DNA of 64,000 nucleotides, from positions 661,455 to 725,454 of the forward strand of contig NZ_CP124543.1 in NCBI RefSeq assembly GCF_029953635.1, given 5' to 3'. Positions 16,701 to 25,822 of the stretch are shown here, one piece after another (position 1 is the first letter of the stretch; each line of letters starts with the position of its first letter). Below the pieces are notes generated by a model. The model did no database searches. It was not told the origin of the DNA and saw only the letters and a list, made by a program, of their open reading frames with translations. This DNA is from Halotia branconii CENA392 (lineage in GTDB: Bacteria; Cyanobacteriota; Cyanobacteriia; Cyanobacteriales; Nostocaceae). The position numbers and the translations under genes are program-made.

Positions 16701-17906
16701 ATGAGAGATTTGAGACTTATCCGAAGAATCGTTATGTCAGGGTTGATTGCGACAACTGCCACACTTGGGGGCTGTGTTGCCGAAGTTCAAGCGGCTATTT
16801 TCAGCCTACCGATTGAAGAAGCAGCCAAAGCTACAGGAGTTGATGTTTTGCGCGATCGCTACGGTCTAGATGGCACTGGAATCACCATCGGTTTCATATC
16901 TGATAGCTTTGCTACAGCAAAGACTTTCGACACCTCTGGCAACCTGGATACTTATGCAACCAACATAGCCAATGGTTACCTACCATCTGGCGTTAACGTC
17001 CTAAAAGACTTCTTTGAGCCTTATGCCATAGATGAGGGTCGCGCCATAGCCCAGCTCATTCATGCTGTGGCTCCGCGAGCTAAGTTAGTGTTCCACACAG
17101 GTGTAGGTGGTGTAGATGTCTTCGGGCAAAGCATTCAGGCTCTAGCGGCTGCTGGGGCAGATATCATAGTGGATGATGTTGCTTATGACCCTGCAATAGA
17201 TCAGGAGCCTCCGAATGGATTAATCAACCAAGCAATAGATAGGGTATTCAACCAGGGCATTGCTTACTTCACTGAAGCTGGTAATGATTTCCCTTACCCA
17301 ATTTATGGACACTCTAATAATTCCAATGCTGTGAGTGTTGGAGCAGTATACTACGGAAACGCACCATCCTACTCAAGCCGAAAGGATGGGACTGTTATAG
17401 AACAGGGGCAATTGGAACCCTTTTCTTCCGAAGGCAACCCAGATTCCTTAAAACCTGATGTTGTGGCTCCGGATGGGTTGGCAATTTCCTTCGACTTGGG
17501 TGGAGGGTCTCGTAGTGATATCGACCCCGGCTTTTTCAGTTTTTTTGGGACTTCTGCGTCAGCACCGTATACAGCAGCAGTAGCAGCACTGTTACTACAA
17601 GCAGACCCAAGCGCAACACCCACTGAAATCTATAACGCACTGAGAGATACGGCTGATAGCCCTGTATCTGGTTTTGACTCCAGACTAGGCTTTGGTTTAA
17701 TTCGGGGAGACAAAGCGATCGCAGCACTAGGAGTACCTAAGCCAATTCCTGAACCTGCCACCACCCTAGCTATGCTGTGTGTTGGTGTTATCGTTGCAGG
17801 TTTATCTTTGAAACGCACTCAACGGAAGTCTCAGACTATCGCTAAACCTAGCGAGAGACTTACCTTAGTTCACTCAAGTTTTACACGGTTGCCGCCCAAC
17901 ACCTAA
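16701..17906 (+). CDS. Secreted S8-like serine protease with PEP-CTERM anchor
   Basis: The ~401-residue protein has a signal peptide (RLIRRIVMSGLIATTATLGG, cleavage near VQA-AI), then a subtilisin-like domain. The Asp motif is GFISDSF, the oxyanion Asn is in TEAGNDF and the nucleophile Ser is in GTSASAP. The usual HGTHVAG block is replaced by DEGRAIAQLIHAVAP, so the standard catalytic His is not evident and an acidic residue sits there. The C-terminus has PIPEPATTL, a membrane helix and a basic cluster (KRTQRKS), the PEP-CTERM sorting signal, followed by an unusual 20-residue tail. It lies 109-129 bases after the epimerase and shares its terminator, so it may trim or degrade the exported peptide. 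The start is uncertain: TTG 16680, ATG 16701 or ATG 16734. Confidence 0.8.
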   Translation: MRDLRLIRRIVMSGLIATTATLGGCVAEVQAAIFSLPIEEAAKATGVDVLRDRYGLDGTGITIGFISDSFATAKTFDTSGNLDTYATNIANGYLPSGVNVLKDFFEPYAIDEGRAIAQLIHAVAPRAKLVFHTGVGGVDVFGQSIQALAAAGADIIVDDVAYDPAIDQEPPNGLINQAIDRVFNQGIAYFTEAGNDFPYPIYGHSNNSNAVSVGAVYYGNAPSYSSRKDGTVIEQGQLEPFSSEGNPDSLKPDVVAPDGLAISFDLGGGSRSDIDPGFFSFFGTSASAPYTAAVAALLLQADPSATPTEIYNALRDTADSPVSGFDSRLGFGLIRGDKAIAALGVPKPIPEPATTLAMLCVGVIVAGLSLKRTQRKSQTIAKPSERLTLVHSSFTRLPPNT

Positions 17907-18019
17907 TACCGTTTGACTTTAAAGTTGATACATTTGGTCAAGCAGAGGAGGCAGGGGAAGCAGGGGAGGCAGGGGGGAGTAAGAAAAGTAATTGTATTAG
18001 TAATTTCGTGAAATGGTAT
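17906..18019. mobile_element. MITE-like element, copy B
   Basis: The 114-bp element starts ATACCGTTTGAC, ends GTGAAATGGTAT, and has imperfect inverted ends of about 27 bp. Its interior is GGCAGGGGAAGCAGGGGAGG-like, then GGAGTAAGAAAAGTAAT. It is the inverted counterpart of copy A at 3196-3460. Its first base is the last base of the protease stop codon, and it lies between that stop and the operon terminator. Confidence 0.7.
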
Positions 18020-18052
18020 AAAAACCGGAAAAGGATATTTACACAGCCTCAA

Positions 18053-18075
18053 AAGCCCAAAGGTGGGCTTTTTTT
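18053..18075 (+). terminator. rho-independent terminator of the precursor-epimerase-protease unit
   Basis: AAGCCCA (18053-18059), loop AAGG, TGGGCTT (18064-18070) and a following T-run form a classic intrinsic terminator about 150 bases after the protease stop. Confidence 0.88.
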
Positions 18076-18116
18076 ATCGCAGTGAATTGATCTGCACCCT
18101 TAATTAAGCTAATCGT

Positions 18117-18215
18117 CATTTAAATTGCATCATGTTAATGGTAATAAAAACTGCAAACCCTCTCCCTTGCCCCCTGCTCCCTGCCCCCCTGCGGCCTGAA
18201 TGTGCAAATTAAATG
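18117..18215. repeat. C-rich-core repeat with inverted ends
   Basis: The left end CATTTAAATTGC and right end GCAAATTAAATG pair at 11 of 12 positions and flank ACCCTCTCCCTTGCCCCCTG-type C-rich sequence. The C-rich core matches the elements at 9964, 19342 and 61631, although the inverted ends differ. Confidence 0.5.
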
Positions 18216-18224
18216 TTTAACAGC

Positions 18225-19028
18225 TTACGAATTAATAGAGGGAATACGTTGCGCTTTTCGCCAAACTTGAGGAGTCATGCCAAAGCTGATGCGAAACTGG
18301 CGAAAGAAACATCCCGCATAACGATAGCCCACTGCTTCAGCAATTTGCTCTATTGATTGATTAGTTTCTAGCAACAAGGAACACGCTGCTGCCATTCGGC
18401 GTTTGGCTATCCATTGATGCACTGTCTCTCCCGTTTGTCGTCGCACTAGGTCAGTTAGGTAAGCTGCCGAGTAACCAACTGCTTGAGCTACGTCAGTCAA
18501 GCCCATTGGTTGATGATAATTTGCCTCGATGAAATCAAAAACCTCACGCAAATGAGGGTTAGAAGGCAACAGCGATTGAGAATCTATTGATTTTGCAGTT
18601 TCGGTATCTTGTAACTCTAAAATTTGCTGAGTTTTAGGATCATACGGCTGCTTTTGGGTTATTTGCTTTTCTTCCAGTCGAGCAGCGATCGCTCTCAACA
18701 GTTCTTCTACGGTAGAGGGTTTGCTAAGATAGTCATCTTCTTCTACTTGCATCCCTGAACAAACTTCAGTCTTGGTATTCTTGGCGGTGAAAAAACTGAT
18801 AGAAATAACACCGTCAGCAGTGGCATCTAAAGCTGCCTGAAGCAAAGAAAGAGACTTTTTTAGTTCTGTTTGTGTCCGCTGGTGCAAAGTTTTCTCACGG
18901 CACAATTGCTGATCACTTTCATTTAACTTAGCTAAAAGCTCTTGCATTTTTGACTCTAGCGCTGCATTAGTTCTCTGTAAAGCGAATAAAGTCTGCTGGC
19001 GATCGCTAATTTGGTTGCTCAAAACCAT
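18225..19028 (-). CDS. AraC-family regulator with degenerate PAS/receiver N-terminus
   Basis: The 267-residue protein ends in a good AraC-type double helix-turn-helix (about 170-260: GLTDVAQAVGYSAAYLTDLV and SIEQIAEAVGYRYAGCFFRQF). Residues 1-60 form a coiled coil. Residues 62-78 (LLQAALDATADGVISI) are the first strand of a PAS domain, and the text then switches at about residue 79 to FFTAKNTKTEV...DDYLSKPSTVEELL, the second half of a response-regulator receiver. The phosphorylated Asp and most of both domains are missing. It looks like an internal deletion that joined a PAS-containing protein to a receiver-AraC regulator. It converges on the protease gene and is the nearest DNA-binding regulator to the RiPP locus, but may act elsewhere. 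Confidence 0.85.
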   Translation of the reverse strand: MVLSNQISDRQQTLFALQRTNAALESKMQELLAKLNESDQQLCREKTLHQRTQTELKKSLSLLQAALDATADGVISISFFTAKNTKTEVCSGMQVEEDDYLSKPSTVEELLRAIAARLEEKQITQKQPYDPKTQQILELQDTETAKSIDSQSLLPSNPHLREVFDFIEANYHQPMGLTDVAQAVGYSAAYLTDLVRRQTGETVHQWIAKRRMAAACSLLLETNQSIEQIAEAVGYRYAGCFFRQFRISFGMTPQVWRKAQRIPSINS

Positions 19029-19439
19029 CGTTCAACTCCCTGCAATTACTGAATGAGATTTGAAAGCTCAGTCTCTATCCCAAAAGTGCTATTAGCATTG
19101 TTCAATTTAGATAACTCTTGTCAAATTCTCCTCGTTACCACTTCCTGCAAACTCAAATTCATTTAATGTTGATTGCTCCATATCTTTCTCTTGCTAAGGC
19201 GACTTTTTTTACACGAATACCAAAATTTATTTACAAAAGTTGATATTTAACACTAAAAATAGCTTTTTGCCATTGCAACAATTAAAAGCTTAAAATCTCT
19301 ATTATTCACAGGTGATAAAATGCGTTTTTAAAGAATTAAACCGTTGGTAAATTAGGCTATGAGAAAGTACCTCAAACTCTTTCTCCCCCTGCTCCCTGCT
19401 TTATTCCAACGATAATTATTGATATCGACCTACTTATAA
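19029..19439. other. intergenic stretch upstream of the AraC gene, with a C-rich repeat
   Basis: No gene was seen in these 411 bases. It should contain the promoter of the AraC gene. Bases 19342-19411 form a small element with ends CGTTGGTAA and TTCCAACG around the shared C-rich core TTTCTCCCCCTGCTCCCTGC. Confidence 0.5.
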
Positions 19440-22262
19440 TTACAACCAGTTGCCCACAAGAACATAAGATGCCCAAAAATATGGGCGATTTTCTTTAGCT
19501 AAAATCGCAAGTTGAGCGTGTTGTAAAGCTTGGGCTTTAGTTACCCCAGCATCTAACTGTCGGTATAATTCACCCATAAACTCACTCGTAGATTTATCAT
19601 CTACTGTCCACAAAGTTGCTAGCGTACTGCGTGCGCCCGCCCGCACCGCCACACCAGCTAATCCTAAAGCAGCTCGTTTGTCTCCTGTGGCAGTTTTACA
19701 GGCACTAAGAACTAGTAATTCAATTGTTTCTGGTCGGCTTTCACCTCTAGTTCGTAGCAAATTATCTAACTCTTTAACCTTCAATAGGTCATTCCAAGTA
19801 AGAATATATGTTTGTTCAAGGTCTGAACTAAATTGCCCATGAGTTGCTAGATGCACCACTGAAAACGGAGTAGATTGAATTTGCTTTTCCAGATTAATTT
19901 CAGTGAAATCTTGATTTAAAAGTTTTTTACTTGTTTTAACTTCAGACTGAACTTGTTTTAATTCCTGTGTCACATTTGAAAGTTCAGCAAAGGATTGACC
20001 TTCAATCACACGTTCTTGCTCAACTCCGGCAACTAAAACATTTAACTGTACATTTTGTAAAGGCTTAGGATCAACAAGTTGCAAGCCAGGGGCTAAAGAA
20101 ATAGCATACTTTTCTATTAGATAATTCTGCTGTTGTTTGTCGTAGAGAATCGCCATTGGAATATTCCGCAAAGCACCATCTAATACAAACACTAAAGTTT
20201 TGATGTTTTTGTTTGTTAAATTGGTTTCAATGGGTCTAATTAACCAATCATATAACCGTTGTGAGGACTGTTTAACATCAGGCTCCCGGCTAGCAATGGG
20301 TAAGTCTTTCTGTAGCTGTTCTACAGTTTTTTCTAGTACATTTTTAGATATTTTAGTAGTATTGCGGTAAATTGTATCTTGCCCTGGTAATTTAGTAATA
20401 ATTTCTAGTCTATTATCTAAAATAATTGGATAGATAACAGCTGTATATTTTTGTTTTTCAACTAATTTATCAAGGTCAACTCTTGGTAGCAAACAAGGCG
20501 AACGAAAGAAGTTATCTAATTCTGCTAACTGAAGAGATTCGATTACTTGACGGGCTTGAAGAAGATTATCTGGCTTTTGATTTGTATTGTCTGGAAGCTG
20601 CAACAGCAAGTCAACGTACTGTCGATATACAGGTTCTATGCTCTCGCGGAAAGAAAATTGTACATCAGGATTAATTGCTACTAAATCGTTACGAAGAGAT
20701 TTAAGGGCGTTATAAGCTCGGTTATAAGCATCTGTTGCTGCTGGGATATGAGATTGCTTTTGCAGTAGCCGTCCCATCTGCCAATGCCATTGATAGGCAA
20801 TATCTTGAGCATCAATAGACTCAGCTTTTACCAAAGCTTGTTGTGTAAGGTCTTTGGCATCAGATAGCTGTCCAGTTTGTTCGTACAGTTCGCCAAGAGT
20901 ACCAAGGGCATAAGATTCGGTTCGTTCATCTTTTAAATCATTAGCCACTTGCACAGCTTGCGCTAGCATTTTAGCAACATCTTTTGGCTGAATTGAGTTC
21001 TGTCTCATTTTGCTCAGACTTTGGGCAAAATTAATTTGATAGTTAACAGCCGTCCGGCTTGGAGGTAAATTAGCTATCTGCGACTGAATTTGAGGCAATA
21101 AAGCTTTTGCTGTACTAAATTGCTTTTGCTCTACCAATAGTCTCAATAAATTCAGTTGAGCCTGGAGGCGCACAGTAGGTGTTACAGATGCAATCTGCAC
21201 TGCTTGTTGATAGTATTGAGTTGCTGTTTTAGTGTAATCATTGGCGCTCTTTGAGTTACCCAAACTAATTTGAGCTGATGCTTGAGCGCGGGCTATGTTA
21301 CCTAAACTTAGTAAAGCATTACTTTGAGCGATCGCATCTCCTACTCGCCTAGCTACAAAATAACTTTCTTCTAAGATTTTGTATGAATCGTTTAAATAAC
21401 CCAAACTTCGCAGAACATTCCCTAAGCTATCCAAGCCTGTAGCTTTAAGAGCAGAATCTGGTTGTTTTTGCAGAATTTCTTGTACTGATATTAATGTTTT
21501 ATGTGCCTGTAGATAATTTCCTAAAGCTTGCATTGCTTGGGCTTGATTAATGCGATCGCGAATCAACGCCGATGTATCATTTAGTTGTTGATAAATTTTG
21601 ACAGCTTCTTGCCAACTACCCAGTGCGGCTTCAGTTTGCCCTCGTGCTAATTCCAGTCCACCTTTAACATCTAAAGCTTGGGCAAGTATTTGTGCTTGCT
21701 CTTGTGAAGAATCTGAAGGTTTTAGAGTTTGTAATAGTTTAATACTTTGTGCGATCGCTTCAGTTGCCTCTTGCCATTGTCCTAGTTTTTGGTAGGCTAA
21801 AGATAGATTGCTCAAAGCTATAGCTTCATTCAACGCATCATTATTAGCTTTAAATTCATTAGCTGCTTTTTCTAAAAGTTGTACCGCCTCTATAAACTGT
21901 CCCGCTTCATAAAGTGCTTGACTTTGTTGCACTAATCTAGAAGTCTCGGTTGAGTTGACAGCAGATGTTTTTGCTAAAGCAGGAAAGTATAGGATTGTAG
22001 AATTGGGATTTTGAATTTTAGAGTCGCTATGTTGCGCGATTTCTCTGCGTTGTAACATTTGGTGAGTCAGTACAGTGAGAGGATTGCTCGATCTACTAGG
22101 CGACTGCTTTAGGCTCATGTTAGCGATGTTGAGAGCGTTACTTGAAGGGCGTAATTTAGCAAATGCTATCGTTAAATAATTAGATGAATCAAAAAAACAC
22201 GGCAAATAAATACAGAATAATGCAGTCAATAATCCTAGTAAAAAATGCTTGATAAACTTCAT
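19440..22262 (-). CDS. Secreted TPR-CHAT protein
   Basis: With the ATG at 22262 (MKFIKHFLLGLLTALF) the protein has 940 residues and starts with a signal peptide; upstream in-frame ATGs lie in or near the tpsB end and give a non-signal N-terminus. Residues about 110-600 are TPR repeats. The C-terminal ~300 residues are a CHAT caspase-like domain with the dyad His in VVHLATHGQF and Cys in LVLSACKTATGD, followed by the LAGVAVRAGARSTLATLW region and a YFWASYVLVGNW ending. CHAT domains are peptidases of the separase/caspase clan. The gene is 85 bases after tpsB on the same strand, the usual place for a TPR-CHAT protein in cyanobacterial two-partner-secretion loci. It may process or assemble the secreted adhesin. 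Confidence 0.88.
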   Translation of the reverse strand: MKFIKHFLLGLLTALFCIYLPCFFDSSNYLTIAFAKLRPSSNALNIANMSLKQSPSRSSNPLTVLTHQMLQRREIAQHSDSKIQNPNSTILYFPALAKTSAVNSTETSRLVQQSQALYEAGQFIEAVQLLEKAANEFKANNDALNEAIALSNLSLAYQKLGQWQEATEAIAQSIKLLQTLKPSDSSQEQAQILAQALDVKGGLELARGQTEAALGSWQEAVKIYQQLNDTSALIRDRINQAQAMQALGNYLQAHKTLISVQEILQKQPDSALKATGLDSLGNVLRSLGYLNDSYKILEESYFVARRVGDAIAQSNALLSLGNIARAQASAQISLGNSKSANDYTKTATQYYQQAVQIASVTPTVRLQAQLNLLRLLVEQKQFSTAKALLPQIQSQIANLPPSRTAVNYQINFAQSLSKMRQNSIQPKDVAKMLAQAVQVANDLKDERTESYALGTLGELYEQTGQLSDAKDLTQQALVKAESIDAQDIAYQWHWQMGRLLQKQSHIPAATDAYNRAYNALKSLRNDLVAINPDVQFSFRESIEPVYRQYVDLLLQLPDNTNQKPDNLLQARQVIESLQLAELDNFFRSPCLLPRVDLDKLVEKQKYTAVIYPIILDNRLEIITKLPGQDTIYRNTTKISKNVLEKTVEQLQKDLPIASREPDVKQSSQRLYDWLIRPIETNLTNKNIKTLVFVLDGALRNIPMAILYDKQQQNYLIEKYAISLAPGLQLVDPKPLQNVQLNVLVAGVEQERVIEGQSFAELSNVTQELKQVQSEVKTSKKLLNQDFTEINLEKQIQSTPFSVVHLATHGQFSSDLEQTYILTWNDLLKVKELDNLLRTRGESRPETIELLVLSACKTATGDKRAALGLAGVAVRAGARSTLATLWTVDDKSTSEFMGELYRQLDAGVTKAQALQHAQLAILAKENRPYFWASYVLVGNWL

Positions 22263-22347
22263 GCTTTTATAAATAAAATTGCTTTTTTGATAAAGTTTTT
22301 TAGTGATTTTAATTAATGAGAATGTATTTCTACAATTTTGTATAAAA

Positions 22348-24111
22348 TTAAAACGGATTATATTGTACAAAAAAATACAAACCGTTTTCTTGCCATGTAT
22401 TGCCTTGAGTATCAACATCAACTAAAGGAATACCCCACTCAATAGCGGCAGTAAAGTTATTACCCTGTAACCAACGTAAGCCCAAGCCAACAGAAGCTAG
22501 AGTATCAGTATCATTTTCATCTCTACTTGATGAATTACCCCAAGCATTACCAACATCAACAAAAGGAGTAACTTGTAGAACTCCATCCCAGTCAGGTACA
22601 CGCAGAATCGGTAATCGTAACTCAGCAGAAGCAAGAGCGCCATTATCTCTCAATAGAAAATCTTGACGGTATCCCCGGACACTATTTATACCACCTAAAC
22701 CAAATTGTTCTGAAGCTAAAAGCGTAGTGGAAGCTAGTTGCACATCACCACGGAGTAAAAATAAAGTATCAGGAGCTAACAGGCGTACCCATTGCGCTTG
22801 TCCTCGCCAAGCAAAAAAGCGGCTGTCAGGCTCGGTATCATTAATTGTGGCATTGAATGCACCAATACCCAAACTAAATTGAGAGCGAACGGCAATTACT
22901 TCTTGGCTATTGCGAGAAGTCCAATCTTGAAAGAATCGCAACGCAGAAACACTCGTGTTTCCGTCTGCATCAGATCCTGGTGAAAGTAGAGAAAGGGGAG
23001 CATCCTGCTGTTCAAATATAGAAGAGGAAATATCACTATCTCTACGAGAAGCTGTTATTCCAAGGGCAAATTCTTGGCTTGGAGTTTGGACTAGCGGCTG
23101 GCGGAATGTAAGTTCGTAATATTGGGAAGCTGATTCAATATCTAGTTTATTAAAAGGACGTTCAATAATATCAGCTGATGTAGTTCCATAACTGAAAGTG
23201 AGAGTGCCATTACGGGGATTGAGGGGTAAGCTGTAGCTGGCATCTATGGTATTACTGCCATCTGTATTACTGTATGCTAACGATATACTATCTCCAATTC
23301 CCAGTAAGTTGGCTTCGCTAACTTGTAGTTGTCGTCGAAAACTACCAACGCTAGGAGAGCGACCATTGTCTAGTGTGATTTGTGTATTGAATGTATCTGC
23401 TTCCGTTACCTTGATACTTAGCAAACTAGCACCAGTACGTGAACCAGCAGATAGTTCAGCAGACAAGTTTTGAATTAAAGGATTGATTTGTAATAGTTGT
23501 AAGGACTCTAATAAGCGGTTTTGATTCAAAGGGGTAGAAGTGTCATTAGCTATGCGACTACGAATATAATTTGGGTTGAGTCGCCTAGTTCCAGTGATTT
23601 GGATATCTTCTAATTCACCTTCGATTACCTCAATTCGGACAACACCATCTGTAAGAGTTTGTTCAGGAATATAAGCTCCGGAAGTAATGTATCCTTCTTG
23701 AATATACAGATCGGTAATTTTAGAACGAACTTCTAATAAATCTGCAAAAGTGATAGGTTTGTTTGTAAATTCAGTAAGTAAATCAGTCAACTTTTTTTCG
23801 CTGAACACTGTATTACCAACAACTTCAAATTGTTTAACAGTGAAGGTTTGTGGTAATTGAGGGAGTGGTTCGGATGGTGTGGGTAAGGGTTGAGAAGGTT
23901 GGAGTAGTTCGGATGGTGGAGGTAGTTGCGGTGGAGGAGAGGGTGGTGGCTGACGGGGTGAAGGTGGTTGGACATCCTGCGGTGGCGGAATCTGCGAAGG
24001 TAAGGGAGAATTGTTTTGAGATATCTGCGCTTGGCTAGGTATTGTTGTGATGCTGTTAAACAACATAAGTAAGCAAAACGCAGCAAAAGTATGAGTAACT
24101 TTAGCTACCAT
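22348..24111 (-). CDS. TpsB two-partner-secretion transporter (ShlB/FhaC/HecB family)
   Basis: From ATG 24111 the protein has 587 residues: a signal peptide (FAAFCLLMLFNSITTIPSQA), a Pro-rich linker (about 40-90), two POTRA domains (about 95-250), and a 16-stranded-barrel-type region with the conserved LGGINSVRGYRQDFLLRDNGA motif (VRGY in the barrel lid loop) and terminal aromatic strand FVQYNPF. It is an Omp85-like pore that exports TpsA proteins across the outer membrane. A longer ORF starts upstream, but MVAKVTHTF at 24111 gives the signal peptide. The start overlaps the 3' end of the upstream tpsA by 11 bp, indicating coupling. Confidence 0.93.
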   Translation of the reverse strand: MVAKVTHTFAAFCLLMLFNSITTIPSQAQISQNNSPLPSQIPPPQDVQPPSPRQPPPSPPPQLPPPSELLQPSQPLPTPSEPLPQLPQTFTVKQFEVVGNTVFSEKKLTDLLTEFTNKPITFADLLEVRSKITDLYIQEGYITSGAYIPEQTLTDGVVRIEVIEGELEDIQITGTRRLNPNYIRSRIANDTSTPLNQNRLLESLQLLQINPLIQNLSAELSAGSRTGASLLSIKVTEADTFNTQITLDNGRSPSVGSFRRQLQVSEANLLGIGDSISLAYSNTDGSNTIDASYSLPLNPRNGTLTFSYGTTSADIIERPFNKLDIESASQYYELTFRQPLVQTPSQEFALGITASRRDSDISSSIFEQQDAPLSLLSPGSDADGNTSVSALRFFQDWTSRNSQEVIAVRSQFSLGIGAFNATINDTEPDSRFFAWRGQAQWVRLLAPDTLFLLRGDVQLASTTLLASEQFGLGGINSVRGYRQDFLLRDNGALASAELRLPILRVPDWDGVLQVTPFVDVGNAWGNSSSRDENDTDTLASVGLGLRWLQGNNFTAAIEWGIPLVDVDTQGNTWQENGLYFFVQYNPF

Positions 24112-25774
24112 GACACTGAATAGGGTTTTGTTTGGAACTATGAGGAGTAACGGTGGATGAATTAGCACTTAGGACTATTTGTCCTTTAGCATTGAGGGTT
24201 GCACCTGTGGCTTCAACAATACGTTTGGGAGTGGAGGTAGTTGGTTTAGTGGTAACAGGTGGTAGGGAACGGTTGTTATTGCTGTGTTTAAGAGATACCC
24301 AATCTATTTGGGTTGCATCAGGAGTAAGAATATCTTTAGGATTGGCTGGTAAACCACCGCGTCCAATGTTCACAAAACTGCTTTGGGCATAAGCAGGACT
24401 ATAGCAACCTTGGGCTACTTCCGTATCTACTGGTATTGTTGGTAATTCAATTAAGCCACTGTTGGGGTCGATACCAGGTGTATTCAGTTCTATAGTACCG
24501 CTAAGTGTTGGGTTCGTTTGCGAAATGGCACTGATATTACTTGTGGGAACTTGACTTGGATCTAAATCAGGGCTTAGGTGCTGGAAATCTTCTCGGCTTA
24601 GTGGGGCAATGCCATAAATACCAGTAGCGTTAATCGTGATTCTTCCTCCAGAGCCACTAAATGCATTAGCGGTGATGTCGCTGTTTTCTTCTGGGGCAGA
24701 GATGATGAACCCATTGGGAGCATTTATGGTGATGTTGCCGCCATCACCACCTTTCTGATCAGTACCCGCAGTGGCAGAGATGAGACTACTACGGCGTAAT
24801 AGTAATAAATCTCCTACTTGGAGTCTAATATTACCACCATTACCTAATGCAGAATCAGCGATGAACCTGCCAGAGTTATCCAACTGAACTTTAGGTGAGG
24901 TTATTTCAATGTCTCCTGCACTTCCTGAACCTTGAGAACTTACAAACAGTCCACTAGCAGCATTCTCAATATTGGCAACTTTCCCTGTGCCAAATTTAGC
25001 AATCCGGTCATTGAAAGTAGCATCACTGTTATGAACAATTACTTCGTTGGTAGCGTCTACCGTAATCTTACCTGCATTTCCGTTGCCAGAGCTAGTAGAA
25101 AGCAGTTGTCCCCCATTGACAACCTCAAAAAGATTTGCCCTTACTGTAATATTGCCACCATTACCATCATTTATGGTTTCGGCATTTAAGACTGCTTCAT
25201 TGGATATATTAAAGGTGCTGGTCTTGATATTGATATCTCCGCCTCTACCAGAGGAGAGAGTATTTGTATATAGTGCGGTGGATGCTCCAGTAATAAAACT
25301 CGTTCCAAAAATGCTTACAGAATCAGTAGCATTGATTTCAATCGTACCTGCATTTCCTTGTCCACGAGTGCCAGTGGCGAGTTCGGAACCATCTGATATA
25401 TTGAAGTTTTTGGTATTAATAATGATATCCCCTCCCCTGCCAGAGGAGTTGGTGTCGGTGAATGCATATAATCTACTAGATAAAAATTCAGGGGTAGAAC
25501 TCGTTCCAGAAATGTTTACAGAATCAGTAGCATTGATCTCAATCGTACCTGCATTTCCTTGTCTATAAGTGACAGTAGCGAGTAGAGAACCGTTTGACAC
25601 ATGGAAGTTTTTAGCACCAATGATGATATCCCCTCCCCTGTTGGAGGAGTAGGTTTCTGTAAATAATGCGCCTTCAGAAATGCTTACAGAATCAGTAGCA
25701 TTGATTTTAATTTTACCTGCGTTTCCCTCTCCAGAAGTACTGGTAAGTAATTGAGATCCATCAGTTAAGGACAA
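24101..25774 (-). pseudogene. C-terminal part of a broken filamentous-haemagglutinin-like TpsA
   Basis: The 557-residue frame continues, without a frame change, the N-terminal part at 25823-27250 after a single TAA (25823-25825). It is beta-helix text with GNAGTIEINATDSV/GGDIIINTKNFNISDGS repeats and the conserved C-terminus ELPTIPVDTEVAQGC, ILTPDATQIDWVS and KRIVEATGATLNAKG, nearly the same as the intact paralogue at 27374-31306. There is no ATG: the first possible start is TTG 25774, inside a repeat unit, without signal peptide or TPS domain. It therefore cannot be secreted alone and is best read as the stranded C-terminus. Its 3' end overlaps tpsB by 11 bp. Confidence 0.8.
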
Positions 25775-25822
25775 CGAGCCGGAGTTGATAGTAATGTCCC
25801 CTCCTTTGCCAACAGATCCTGT

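Noticed and set aside
22263..22421. Longer N-terminus for the TPR-CHAT protein
   Set aside because: It would run into tpsB and bury the signal peptide that starts at 22262.
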